Both the position numbers and the translations under genes were made by a program. This document shows, in pieces, positions 28,772 through 38,100 of a DNA stretch of 64,000 nt. Within the stretch, counting starts at the first letter, position 1, and every line of letters starts with the position of its first letter. The stretch comes from Empedobacter stercoris (GTDB lineage: Bacteria > Bacteroidota > Bacteroidia > Flavobacteriales > Weeksellaceae), in NCBI RefSeq assembly GCF_025244765.1, contig NZ_CP104209.1, forward strand, positions 620,001 to 684,000. The letters run 5' to 3'. Below the pieces are notes generated by a model. It did no database searches, was not told the origin of the DNA, and worked only from the letters and a program-made list of their open reading frames with translations.

Positions 28772-30544
28772 TTACATTCTTTCTGGAACACCTATTCCTA
28801 ATAAACGTAACGAATTTTGAATTGTATTGGCAACCCATTGAGAAAGATACAAACGGAAATTTTTCACATTTTCATCTTCATTTTTCAAGATTGGATTATT
28901 TTGGTAGAACGAGTTAAATAATTTCACCAATTCGTACACATAATTCGCAATCAACGCTGGACTCATTTCCACAGCTGCTTTATTAATCGTATCTTCAAAA
29001 TCATATAATGCACGAATAATTTCTTTTTCTGCATCATTCAATTGAATAGAATTTGCATCAAACTCTTTTGGAGATTCTTTTCTCAACAAAGATTGAATAC
29101 GTGCAAACGTATATTGAATAAATGGTCCTGTATTACCATTAAAATCTACTGATTCTTTTGGATCAAATAAAATACGTTTCTTCGGATCTACTTTCAAAAT
29201 ATAATATTTCAAAGCTCCCATCGCAATTGTTTCGTACAATTCAGCTTTTTCATCTTCCGATAAGCCATCCAATTTACCTAACTCTTCCGAAATTTCTTTG
29301 GCTGTTATGTATACATCTTCCATCAATTCGTCCGCGTCGACAACTGTACCTTCACGAGATTTCATTTTACCATTTGGTAAATCAACCATTCCGTATGATA
29401 AATGATGTAAAGCATCTGCCCAAGAAAAACCTAATTTTTTAAGGATTAAGAATAAAACTTTGAAGTGATAATCTTGCTCATTTCCTACAACATACGTCAA
29501 TTCTTCTAACGTTGGATTGTTCTTGAAACGCTCTACAGCAGTTCCTAAATCTTGTGTTATATAAACTGAAGTTCCATCTGAACGTAAAACTAATTTCTCA
29601 TCCAAACCATCTTCAGTCAAATCAATCCAAACAGAACCGTCATCTTTTTTGAAGAAAACACCTTTGTTTAAACCTTCTTCAACAATATCTTTACCTAAAA
29701 TATACGTATTTGATTCGTATAAATATTCGTCAAAAGCAACCCCAAGACGTTTGTATGTTTTCGCAAAACCATCGTACACCCAACCATTCATCGTTTGCCA
29801 TAGCTCAATCACTTTCGGATCATGTGCTTCCCATTGGCGCAACATTTTTTGAGCTTCTAAAAAAATTGGAGCCTCCTTTTTTGCTTCTTCTTCCGTTTTT
29901 CCTTGCGCTACCAATGCTTTGATCTCTTCGCGGTAATGTTTATCAAATTCTACATAATATTTTCCAACCAAATGATCGCCTTTCATATTTGCAGATTCTG
30001 GTGTTTCACCATTTCCAAATTTTTCCCATGCAATCATCGATTTACAAATGTGAATCCCACGATCGTTGATAATTTGTGTTTTGATCACATTATTTCCTGC
30101 CGCTTCTATAATTTGAGCAACCGAAAAACCTAACAAATTATTACGAACATGTCCTAAATGCAGCGGTTTGTTTGTATTTGGAGAAGAATATTCTACCATC
30201 ACAGTTCTCGAATTCTCGTCAACTTTCGTAATTCCGAATGTAGCGTTTTGAGCATTTTGAGCAAAATTTTCTAAAAAATCTACAGAATTTAAGCTCATAT
30301 TCAAGAAACCTTTTACAACATTAAATGCTGTAATTTTATTATTTTCGACCAAATTTTCACCGATTTTAGTACCGATATCTTCTGGTTTACCTTTCAAAGT
30401 TCTAATTAATGGGAAAACAACTAATGTATAATCACCTTCAAATTCTTTCCTTGTAAACTGAATTTCAACAGATTCTGGGTTAATTTGATAAACGTTTTGA
30501 ATCGCTTCTAAAACATTCTGTGTGATGTATTGTTTTAAACTCAT
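28772..30544 (-). CDS. argS: arginine--tRNA ligase
   Basis: 590 residues, the normal length. The N-terminal additional domain is followed by the class I core with SSPNTNKPLHLGHVRNN (HLGH at 129-132), the GKMKSREG loop replacing KMSKS, and the C-terminal DALR anticodon-binding domain (PFIQYTFARIQSLL). It charges tRNA-Arg. It is divergent from the helicase gene. A TACTTTTG element lies 28 bp upstream of the ATG. Confidence 0.96.
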   Translation of the reverse strand: MSLKQYITQNVLEAIQNVYQINPESVEIQFTRKEFEGDYTLVVFPLIRTLKGKPEDIGTKIGENLVENNKITAFNVVKGFLNMSLNSVDFLENFAQNAQNATFGITKVDENSRTVMVEYSSPNTNKPLHLGHVRNNLLGFSVAQIIEAAGNNVIKTQIINDRGIHICKSMIAWEKFGNGETPESANMKGDHLVGKYYVEFDKHYREEIKALVAQGKTEEEAKKEAPIFLEAQKMLRQWEAHDPKVIELWQTMNGWVYDGFAKTYKRLGVAFDEYLYESNTYILGKDIVEEGLNKGVFFKKDDGSVWIDLTEDGLDEKLVLRSDGTSVYITQDLGTAVERFKNNPTLEELTYVVGNEQDYHFKVLFLILKKLGFSWADALHHLSYGMVDLPNGKMKSREGTVVDADELMEDVYITAKEISEELGKLDGLSEDEKAELYETIAMGALKYYILKVDPKKRILFDPKESVDFNGNTGPFIQYTFARIQSLLRKESPKEFDANSIQLNDAEKEIIRALYDFEDTINKAAVEMSPALIANYVYELVKLFNSFYQNNPILKNEDENVKNFRLYLSQWVANTIQNSLRLLGIGVPERM

Positions 30545-30571
30545 TTTATTCCTTTTTACTTAATCGAAATG

Positions 30572-30579
30572 CAAAAGTA
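30572..30579 (-). promoter_or_regulatory. -7 promoter element of argS
   Basis: TACTTTTG on the minus strand, 27 bp before the start codon. Confidence 0.45.
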
Positions 30580-30641
30580 CAAAGATTAGACGAATTTAAA
30601 CGGATTGCTCATTGAGTTTTTAAGAATTCATCAAGAAAACT

Positions 30642-30649
30642 TATCTTTG
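30642..30649 (+). promoter_or_regulatory. -7 promoter element of the helicase gene
   Basis: TATCTTTG with only CCAA between it and the ATG at 30654, implying a leaderless transcript. Confidence 0.5.
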
Positions 30650-30653
30650 CCAA

Positions 30654-32009
30654 ATGAAAGCTACATTCGCGGATTTCGAATTAACAAAACAATTGAATTC
30701 AGCTTTAGAAAAGTTGAATATCACAACCCCTACTCCAATACAAGAAAAATCGTTCAGACCGATTCTTTCTGGACGTGATATAATGGGTATTGCACAAACA
30801 GGTACAGGTAAAACATTGGCTTATTTATTGCCTTTGCTGAATACCTATCAATTTTCTAAAACAAATCAACCAAAGATTGTTATTCTGGTTCCGACTCGCG
30901 AATTAGTGGTTCAGGTGACTGATATTTTAGAACAATTAACTGAGTTTATCAATGTTCGTGTGCTTGGTATTTATGGAGGTGTTAACATTAACACACAAAA
31001 ATTATTGGTCTACGAAGGTGTCGATATTTTGGTTGGAACACCAGGACGTGTATTGGATTTAGCGATTGACAATATTTTATCATTCAAAGAAATGAAAAAA
31101 TTAGTGGTGGATGAATTTGACGAAATGTTAAGTTTAGGTTTTCGCCCGCAATTGATTCATTTGTTTACCATGATGAGTGATAAACGTCAAAACATTCTAT
31201 TTTCTGCAACAATGACTGATCAAGTTGATGATATGTTGCATGAATACTTTAAAAATCCTGTCGAAATTTCTTTAGCTCGTTCGGGAACACCATTAGAAAA
31301 AATAGCTCAAGCAGCTATTGCAGTAGAAAATTTCAATACGAAATTAAATTTAGTTAGCTATCAATTAGAAGATAAAGCAAAATTTGAAAAAGTTTTGATT
31401 TTTGCAAACAATAAGAAACATGCAGATTTAATCTTTAATCATTTAGACGAAATTTATCCTGATGAATTTGGTGTTATACATTCGAATAAATCGCAAAATT
31501 ATCGTTTGAGAACGATGGAAGCTTTTTCTCGAGATGAATATCGTGGTATTATTACAACTGATATTATGGCGCGTGGATTAGATATTCCTGATGTAACCCA
31601 TGTTATCAACTTTGAAATTCCTGATGTACCAGAACAATATATTCATCGAATTGGACGTACAGGTCGTGCAGATAAAAAAGGTGAAGCTATTTCTTATTTT
31701 TCTGAAAAAGAAATTGAACGATTAGATGCTATTGAAGAATTGATGAACAAAGAGATTGATGTACTTCCCTTCCCTGAAGACAAAGTAAAAATTAATCCTG
31801 TAAAACGTGAATTCGAAAAAGAAGTTGTAAAAATGAAAGCGCTTACAACTGTAAAAATTGAAGAGCGTGGCGCTGCTTTTCACGAGAAAAAAGATAAAAA
31901 TAAAAAGGTGAATTTAGGTGGTCCTACAAAACGTAAGCCACCAAAATCTAAACCTAAAAATCGTGGTCAGCAAAAACAAAAAGCAAAAGCACGTAAAAAA
32001 GGAAAATAA
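30654..32009 (+). CDS. DEAD-box-family RNA helicase (motif II DEFD)
   Basis: 451 residues. The two RecA-like domains carry a Q motif (TPTPIQ), motif I AQTGTGKT at 47-54, motif Ia PTREL, motif II at 153-156, motif III SAT, motif V DIMARGLDIP and motif VI HRIGRTGR. Motif II reads DEFD, a change at the third position of DEAD. The C-terminal 70 residues are Lys/Arg-rich (KRKPPKSKPKNRGQQ), an RNA-binding tail as in RhlE-type helicases. It acts in ribosome assembly or RNA turnover, probably with cold induction, which is inference. It ends at a strong terminator. Confidence 0.92.
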   Translation: MKATFADFELTKQLNSALEKLNITTPTPIQEKSFRPILSGRDIMGIAQTGTGKTLAYLLPLLNTYQFSKTNQPKIVILVPTRELVVQVTDILEQLTEFINVRVLGIYGGVNINTQKLLVYEGVDILVGTPGRVLDLAIDNILSFKEMKKLVVDEFDEMLSLGFRPQLIHLFTMMSDKRQNILFSATMTDQVDDMLHEYFKNPVEISLARSGTPLEKIAQAAIAVENFNTKLNLVSYQLEDKAKFEKVLIFANNKKHADLIFNHLDEIYPDEFGVIHSNKSQNYRLRTMEAFSRDEYRGIITTDIMARGLDIPDVTHVINFEIPDVPEQYIHRIGRTGRADKKGEAISYFSEKEIERLDAIEELMNKEIDVLPFPEDKVKINPVKREFEKEVVKMKALTTVKIEERGAAFHEKKDKNKKVNLGGPTKRKPPKSKPKNRGQQKQKAKARKKGK

Positions 32010-32010
32010 T

Positions 32011-32040
32011 AGAAAAGCGACCAATAGGTCGCTTTTCTTA
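32011..32040. terminator. bidirectional intrinsic terminator
   Basis: AGAAAAGCGACC pairs with GGTCGCTTTTCT (32011-32022 and 32027-32038), between the helicase gene and the convergent msrA. Confidence 0.85.
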
Positions 32041-32571
32041 TTTTAAAATCTGTTTGAATTTTGATTTAAATTTGGCTATTTTTGGTCCAACTACAGCCGA
32101 ACAATAAGGCTGATCGGGATTTTCGTTATAATAACCTTGGTGATAATCTTCGGCTGGCCAAAATTGATCTAAAGGCTCAATTGTTGTAACGAATTTATCC
32201 TCATATAAAGTTCCGTTATCGAACTTCTTCAACGAATTTTCTGCTTGTTTTTTCTGTTCTTCTGATGTGTAAAAAATACTCGAACGATATTGTGTACCAA
32301 CATCATTTCCTTGTCTATTTAATTGCGTTGGATTATGAATATTCCAAAAAATTTCTAATAATTCTTCATACGAAATGACTTCATTATCAAAAGTTACTTC
32401 AACTACCTCAGCATGATTGGTTTCTGTATCGCAAACTTGACGATAAGTTGGATTTTCTACATCGCCTCCTGCGAATCCAGAAATAGCCTTCTCAACTCCA
32501 TTGATCGAATTAAATATTCCTTCGACACACCAAAAACAACCAGCTCCTAAAACTGCTACTTCTTTACTCAT
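32038..32571 (-). CDS. msrA: peptide-methionine (S)-S-oxide reductase MsrA
   Basis: 177 residues. GAGCFWC places the catalytic Cys12 and a second Cys15 at the N-terminus. The remaining MsrA motifs GDVENPTYRQVC, HAEVVEVTFD and YHQGYYNENP are present. It reduces methionine-S-sulfoxide in proteins. It has no signal peptide, so it is cytoplasmic. It is the last core gene before the integrative element; its upstream region contains the old peptidase terminator. Confidence 0.94.
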   Translation of the reverse strand: MSKEVAVLGAGCFWCVEGIFNSINGVEKAISGFAGGDVENPTYRQVCDTETNHAEVVEVTFDNEVISYEELLEIFWNIHNPTQLNRQGNDVGTQYRSSIFYTSEEQKKQAENSLKKFDNGTLYEDKFVTTIEPLDQFWPAEDYHQGYYNENPDQPYCSAVVGPKIAKFKSKFKQILK

Positions 32572-32721
32572 AAATAAAGGGTTATTAATTATTAATCTAC
32601 AATAATGTGCACAAAATTTACAACTTATTGTATAATTTTAAATACAAAACGTTCAGAATTTTCATTCTGAACGTTTATCAAATATACAATTATATTTATA
32701 TCATTCAATCCAATAAGAACA
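32572..32721. other. intergenic region between msrA and the displaced peptidase 3' end
   Basis: It holds the msrA upstream region and the hairpin at 32650-32675. With the element's terminal 320 bp it forms a 516-bp stretch without a complete gene. Confidence 0.5.
32648..32675 (-). terminator. original terminator of the S9 peptidase gene
   Basis: AACGTTCAGAAT pairs perfectly with ATTCTGAACGTT around a TTTC loop. On the minus strand it ends in a T-rich tail. It lies about 47 bp past the displaced peptidase stop codon and so probably ended the gene before the element inserted. Confidence 0.65.
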
Positions 32722-32766
32722 CTAATCTTTTGTGGTCTCTAAATCGAAGCCCCAATCAATTCCTTT
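32722..32766 (-). pseudogene. displaced native 3' end of the S9 peptidase gene
   Basis: The minus strand reads 14 codons and a TAG stop: KGIDWGFDLETTKD. The intact peptidase at 44023-46908 ends KGIDWGFELESVND and a TAA stop. The match in frame, length and position of the stop shows that this is the original C-terminal coding end, cut off when the integrative element inserted. It is followed by its own terminator at 32648-32675. Confidence 0.9.
32744..32766. repeat. left attachment site (att) of the integrative element
   Basis: A 23-bp sequence, beginning TCGAAGCCCC and ending ATTCCTTT, identical to 44045-44067 in direct orientation. It lies in the codons for KGIDWGF of the S9 peptidase. Confidence 0.92.
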
Positions 32767-33087
32767 CTTAACGAATTAAACCATTGTAATTAAATGATTT
32801 AAAAAATATGTTTTTATCAAGGGTGAGATTTAGGGGGATTTTTGGATAAATTGGTTTTCTATAAAGAGCCCTCTATTTCTTAAGTAAAGATATGGAAAAT
32901 ACTTATATTAACATATCTTTATTACGTAATATCTACAATAATTTTAACTCTAAAAATATTATTAAAAGTTACCAATTTATCCCAAGTAAAATTTCAAATA
33001 CAAATCTATTCAATTGATCATCAAATTATTTACAATAAGAACTAGATAATTTACACAAAAATAAAAATTATCATTAATAACCAGCAT
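32767..33087. other. left terminal region of the element, without genes
   Basis: About 320 bp without a reading frame. It contains a 12-bp inverted repeat, GGATAAATTGGT at 32844-32855 and ACCAATTTATCC at 32971-32982. It also contains a 10-bp inverted repeat, TAAAGATATG at 32885-32894 and CATATCTTTA at 32912-32921. These could be recombinase or accessory protein sites, or a terminator for the leftward gene. Confidence 0.55.
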
Positions 33088-33717
33088 TTAAGACCATTTC
33101 TGTGCAACTACGTTCAAGTAAATAATGTATGATTCTTTGCTAATATATTCAAGAAAGCATTGGTTGTCTCGCATTGGTGATATCTCAACTGGAGCAAACG
33201 ATTTTTCACCATTCATACTTATAGCTATTTTTTGATTTAATTGCAGTTCTATATTTATTATCTGGTTAAGTTGATAATATGTGGAAAAAATATCTCCAGT
33301 TGTAGCAAGATGCGCATGGGTAAAACCATCGTCATCAATTTCAATGCTATAGTACATATCATCTTTTTTAGAGTATTCAAAAAATTTTAAAACCAATTCA
33401 TCATAAAATACAACATCTGATGTATCTTTAAAATTTATAGTTACAACAGTAATATAATTTCTTGAAGTTTTAGATTCAAATTCTTTAATAATTTTGACTG
33501 GTTTCTTTGATTCCTTTGGTTTTCTTTTTCTCTCTCCTATTCTTTCAATTTCGTCAACTAAAATTTCATATTGTTTTTTATTATTTAATGTTAAGGATTG
33601 AATTACATAATTACAACCTGAAATAAAAGCTTTAGAAGCATTTCTTTTTAATTGTCTTGTACTAAGTGTAGTTAGGTTATTTTCTACAAAGTATCGTATT
33701 GGTTTATATTCTTTCAT
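33088..33717 (-). CDS. hypothetical protein with HUH endonuclease/Rep-like motifs
   Basis: 209 residues, not confidently assigned. A basic N-terminal half (KRNASKAF; ERKRKPKESKK) precedes a compact domain at about 85-209. That domain contains, in order, a hydrophobic strand ITVVTINF (89-96), THAHL (133-137, giving an H-x-H pair at H134 and H136) and YISKE (191-195, giving Tyr191 and Lys194). Order and spacing fit motifs I, II and III of HUH/CRESS-type Rep endonucleases, which nick DNA and stay bound through Tyr. Overall similarity to a known family was not recognised. It lies at the left end of the element, leftmost of the genes, with a G-rich patch about 270 bp upstream of its start. Confidence 0.6.
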   Translation of the reverse strand: MKEYKPIRYFVENNLTTLSTRQLKRNASKAFISGCNYVIQSLTLNNKKQYEILVDEIERIGERKRKPKESKKPVKIIKEFESKTSRNYITVVTINFKDTSDVVFYDELVLKFFEYSKKDDMYYSIEIDDDGFTHAHLATTGDIFSTYYQLNQIINIELQLNQKIAISMNGEKSFAPVEISPMRDNQCFLEYISKESYIIYLNVVAQKWS

Positions 33718-34038
33718 ATATATAACATAAAGGCGTAATGAGCCCTTTTTATATATACATAGTAACCATTTACAAAAAAGTCAAGTTATGACCTAAAATA
33801 ATTTTTACAACAAATACCAAATAACTAAACTACAAGTGTTTATGAATTTATATTTTTAAATAAAAATTATACAAAAACATTAATTTTTAATTTCTATGGA
33901 GATTATGTCCTATTAAATTGACAATTAATTAAAATTTTTATAAAATGATTTTTTAACTACCTGCACTGCTTTTAAACAAGTATGGCAGGGAGGGGTAATT
34001 TAACGGGATACGTAGGGAACCCTCCATAGGGAGGAGTA
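33718..34038. other. gene-free stretch upstream of the HUH-like gene
   Basis: About 320 bp. Most of it is very A/T-rich, except for a patch at 33981-34036 that is 54% G+C (30 of 56) with 22 Gs on the plus strand. That patch includes GGCAGGGAGGGG and a CCTCC / GGAGG mini-hairpin (34021-34025 and 34030-34034). No reading frame is present. Confidence 0.6.
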
Positions 34039-34067
34039 TAAAAAAAGCAGGAACATGTCCTGCTTAA
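34039..34067 (-). terminator. intrinsic terminator of the zeta toxin gene
   Basis: An AAGCAGGACATG-type stem (AGCAGGA / TCCTGCT around ACATG) followed by seven Ts on the minus strand, just past the toxin stop codon. Confidence 0.85.
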
Positions 34068-34071
34068 TTTT

Positions 34072-34797
34072 TTATAATAATTTGATAAACCAATTTGGTA
34101 CTTTATCATTCATGATTTCTAATTCACTCTTTTTAACTTGAGCGAATAGCCTCATTTCTTGAGTTGAGTTGTCAAAAATATATGCTTTGTCCACCAACTT
34201 TAAAGCTGGAAATAGATTATTTAGTGTAGAATGATAACGTTTTACAACTTTTTCTTCTGGTACTGGATGTCCACCCTTTTCCACTCTATTCTCTATACGA
34301 GAAATATTAATCAAAGGATCTTCAATACATACAAAATACATATAAGTTGTGAACCCTTTCTTTTTGGCATCCATAATCTCATCAAGTTTAGATGGATGGC
34401 TCATCACAGTTTCGAAAGAATACGACTTACCTTTAATTAGCAAGTGTTTACGAATGAAAGATGTAATAAATGCTGCCTCGTAACTATGTGTAGCCTTCGA
34501 CTTATCGACTAAAACATTATTTTTAAATATAACATCAATTGATTTACCTTCTAATTTAGCTTTCTCAAAAAGAGAAATTGATGCTGTTTCAGTTTTAAAA
34601 TCTTCGAAGTCCTTTTCGGTAAGTTTTAATTCATAGCGATCCAAATCAATGAAACCTTTTGATGAAATTTCCTTTTCGATAAGATCAGAATTAATAAAAT
34701 ATCCAGCGTTAAACTTAGATGAAATGGTTTCGAATAATGTAGATTTCCCAGAACCGTTAGGTCCAGCAAAAACGCGTAAACGTTTTATTTTAGACAT
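34072..34797 (-). CDS. zeta-toxin family P-loop kinase
   Basis: 241 residues. Walker A GPNGSGKS is at 12-19, with the family landmarks NSDLIEKEI, SFETVMSHPSKL and RIENRVEKGGHPVPEEKVVKRY, which match bacterial zeta-toxin-like kinases. Zeta toxins phosphorylate UDP-N-acetylglucosamine and so block cell-wall synthesis; the family has other kinases too, so the substrate here is inference. It overlaps the upstream small gene by 13 bp, the arrangement of an antitoxin-toxin pair. It sits between hsdR and the HUH-like gene on the integrative element and would stabilise it. Confidence 0.82.
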   Translation of the reverse strand: MSKIKRLRVFAGPNGSGKSTLFETISSKFNAGYFINSDLIEKEISSKGFIDLDRYELKLTEKDFEDFKTETASISLFEKAKLEGKSIDVIFKNNVLVDKSKATHSYEAAFITSFIRKHLLIKGKSYSFETVMSHPSKLDEIMDAKKKGFTTYMYFVCIEDPLINISRIENRVEKGGHPVPEEKVVKRYHSTLNNLFPALKLVDKAYIFDNSTQEMRLFAQVKKSELEIMNDKVPNWFIKLL

Positions 34798-35024
34798 AAT
34801 TTAGCACCTTTTTTTAATTCTTTTGGAGCTTTTACACGGTCGATCGTTTTTATGATTTTAATCTCACCATTTGGCTGTCTTTCAACGATACGATTCCCTT
34901 GAACATACTGAACCGATAAATCTAATGCTTCTGAAACTCTGATTGCAGTTTGAGATGCAGATTTTGCTAAACGATTAAGAACGTTAGTTTCTTCTAATTT
35001 TAGTATATCTGAGTCTTTATTCAT
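34785..35024 (-). CDS. probable antitoxin paired with the zeta-like toxin
   Basis: 79 residues from the ATG at 35024 (MNKDSDILKLEET); an upstream in-frame ATG at 35057 would add 11 residues. The N-terminal helix AKSASQTAIRVSEALDLSV is followed by QGNRIVERQPNGEIKIIKTI, a pattern I recognise from small proteins encoded just before zeta toxins in Bacteroidota. It overlaps the toxin gene by 13 bp, so translation is coupled. It should bind and neutralise the kinase. No DNA-binding domain is evident. The role rests on position and general resemblance. Confidence 0.65.
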   Translation of the reverse strand: MNKDSDILKLEETNVLNRLAKSASQTAIRVSEALDLSVQYVQGNRIVERQPNGEIKIIKTIDRVKAPKELKKGAKLCLK

Positions 35025-35102
35025 TTTGAAAGGTTTTAAGTGAGTATTACAATTCACATAAATATAAGCAAATTTAGTGAAATCAATGCAATAATCAAAT
35101 CT

Positions 35103-35128
35103 AAAAAAAGCAGGAATTAATCCTGCTT
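35103..35128 (-). terminator. intrinsic terminator of the hsd operon
   Basis: An AGCAGGATTAATTCCTGCT hairpin followed by seven Ts on the minus strand. The arm sequence is nearly identical to the terminator at 34039-34067. Confidence 0.87.
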
Positions 35129-35131
35129 CAA

Positions 35132-38100
35132 TTATCTTCTTAAAAATCTTTGTGTACTATTCAGCATATCCTGCTTGAAATGCTCATCAGTTAATTTCTT
35201 CGCAAACTCTATTTGAAATTTACGCATACTTAATGCAACCTCATCAAATATCTTTTTATACGCCAATTGTTTGGTATGCTCATCTGGATTATTAAGATAT
35301 TTTGTTTCGTAGTCTGGATGAGTTACAACTTTATCTGTAAATGTAAAGAATAATTGACGTTTATCTTCTGGGGTAGCATCCCAGTTCGCAAACCAACGTT
35401 CGTTAAAATCACGAATAATTTCTTCTAGTCTAGCTTTATCATCATCAGCATGCGCACCTCGTGGTAAATTGCCAGTTGCATCTAAAGAAGTTTCGTTATC
35501 ATCAAGATCTAATTTTTCATTCAATTTAACTCGTTCAATACCATAAGTTGCAAGATCAACAGATTCTAGCAATTCGTCCAGTATTTCGTCTTCCTTGCGC
35601 TTTACAATCATTTTAGGAATTAAAAATTTGGCAAACCAAAATAATTTTTCCCATTCCAATTTTTCGAACGGAATAATAGCCGCTACCTGCCCATACACCT
35701 TAACAAATTGCTTGGCTTTAATTTTTAAATCAGCTTTTTGATCATCGTTTAATTCTAATTCTTTATTAAAACGTTGAGCAGCAACATCAATTATTGGGCT
35801 TAGTGATTCTGCTGGTTCACCTTTAAAAAATCTGGTATTAAAATCTTCCACTTCGTACCATTCATAAACTCCAGAATCATCAAGTTCTTCTTTCAATTCG
35901 TGTAATACATTCACATCAGTTGCTTTTGACAACGATGTTGAGGTATAATACGGATCAAATGATCGTTTGATATCTTCCGAGTCATTAAAGAAATCCAACA
36001 CAAATAAATCTTCTGTTTTCTTACCCAATTTTGGATTCGAACGGTTTAAACGCGATAAAGCCTGTACGCATAAAACTCCTTGTAGTTTCTTATCTACATA
36101 CATGGCAGTTAATTTAGGTTGATCAAATCCTGTAAGGTATTTATTCGCAACAACTAATATCTTGTACTCATCTGTGTCAAATTTATCTTTCGTTTCCGTA
36201 TCAGGGAATCCATTCATTCCAGACTCAGTATGTTCAACACCATTAATCATTTTTGTTCCAGAAAATGCAACGACCACTTTGAATGGATTGTTTTTTTCTG
36301 CTAAAATTTTCTTGATCTCTTTGTAATATCGAATAGCTGACTCAATGCTTTGTGTTACAACCATTGCTTTCGCTTTCCCTTTTAATAATTTTCGATCATA
36401 AATTTGTTGTACAAAATGATCTAGCATAATTCTTGCTTTCGCTTCTATAGTACGTTCGTCACGTTCTACAAAAGCTTTCAATTTTTGTTGCGCTTTTTTT
36501 GTATTAAATTCAGGATCATCTTCGATAGATTTCTGAAGTTGAAAATAACTTCTGTATGTTGTATAATTAGATAAAACATCCAAGATAAAACCTTCTTCTA
36601 TTGCTTGTTTCATTGAATACAAATGAAATGGTAAAAACGACCCATCATCCTGTTTAACCCCAAATCGTTCTAAAGTCGCATTTTTAGGCGTTGCTGTAAA
36701 AGCAAAGTAGGATGCATTAGATCTCATTTTTCTAGCTTCCATTGCACGAATAATTAAATCTTGTCCATCTACTTCACCTTCTTCATTGGTTTCTAGTTTC
36801 CCCAGAACTTGGTTCATCTTATCCGCAGCGGTTCCACCTTGTGATGAATGTGCTTCATCTATAATTACAGCGAAACGTTTATCTCCCATTTCATCAACAT
36901 TATCAATTACAAAAGGGAATTTTTGGATGGTTGTAATAATAACTCGTTTTCCACCTTCTAAAGCTAATTTTAAATCATTAGATGAGTAAGCAGCTCCAAT
37001 AATATTTTTAATATCTGAGAAGCTCTTAATATTATCTCTCAGTTGTTTATCTAATATACGTCTGTCGGTTACCACAATAACAGAATCAAACATTGGATTA
37101 CCATCAGTATTTTCTAACTCTATCAGTTGAAATGCTGCCCAAGTGATCGAATTAGATTTACCCGATCCAGCTGAATGTTGGATAAGATAAGTTCCTCCTA
37201 CACCATTAGTTTGTACATCATCAATTAATTTGGATACCACATCCAACTGATGATAACGAGGAAAAATATAAAACTTTTTACTTAATGGATCTTTGTCAGC
37301 ACCTTCCAACAACATAAAATGTTGAATAATTTTGGCAATATTTTCTTTTTGAAAAACTTCTTCCCACAAATAAGCTGACTTGTGACCATTTGGATTTACA
37401 GGATTTCCTTTCCCTAAGTTATTTCCTTTATTGAAAGGTAAGAAAAACGTGTCTTTACCTTGTAATTTCGTCGTCATATACACTTCGTCTGTATCTACAG
37501 CGAAATGAACTAAGCAACGACCAAATTCTAATAATGGTTGTTTGAAATCTCTTGTATGTTTGTATTGATGTATGCCTTGTACAGCAGCAGTTTGACCTGT
37601 CCAAGGATTTTTAAGTTCTATCGTACAAAAGGGTAAACCGTTGATAAAAATTACCATATCAATTTCTTCTCCTGTGTTAACAGTAGAATATCTTAATTGA
37701 CGTGTTACAGAAAACTGATTTTTCTTGAAGTTATCTTTGATCGATTGGGCACTACTTGCACTTGGAGCTTCGTAGAATAAAGTGAAGTGAGCATTGTCGA
37801 CATCTAAACCTTTTTTAAGTAGATGCAACAATCCTTTTTTCTTGATCATTCGCTCGAAACGTTCCAAGATTTTTAATTGCCAATCTGGAGAAACTTTTAA
37901 TTTTTCTAATTCTAATTTCTGTGTATTTTCTAAAAAATCCCAGAAACAAGTTGTGTCAATTGCATATCGTTTATCAAAATCACTTGGTGAACCAATATAA
38001 TATTTGTTTGCAGTAATATAGACTTGATTTTCCTCGTTAAATACGGATAAGGATTTACCTTCGTTTTTTAAATCTTCCAAGGAAACACCAACAAGGTATT

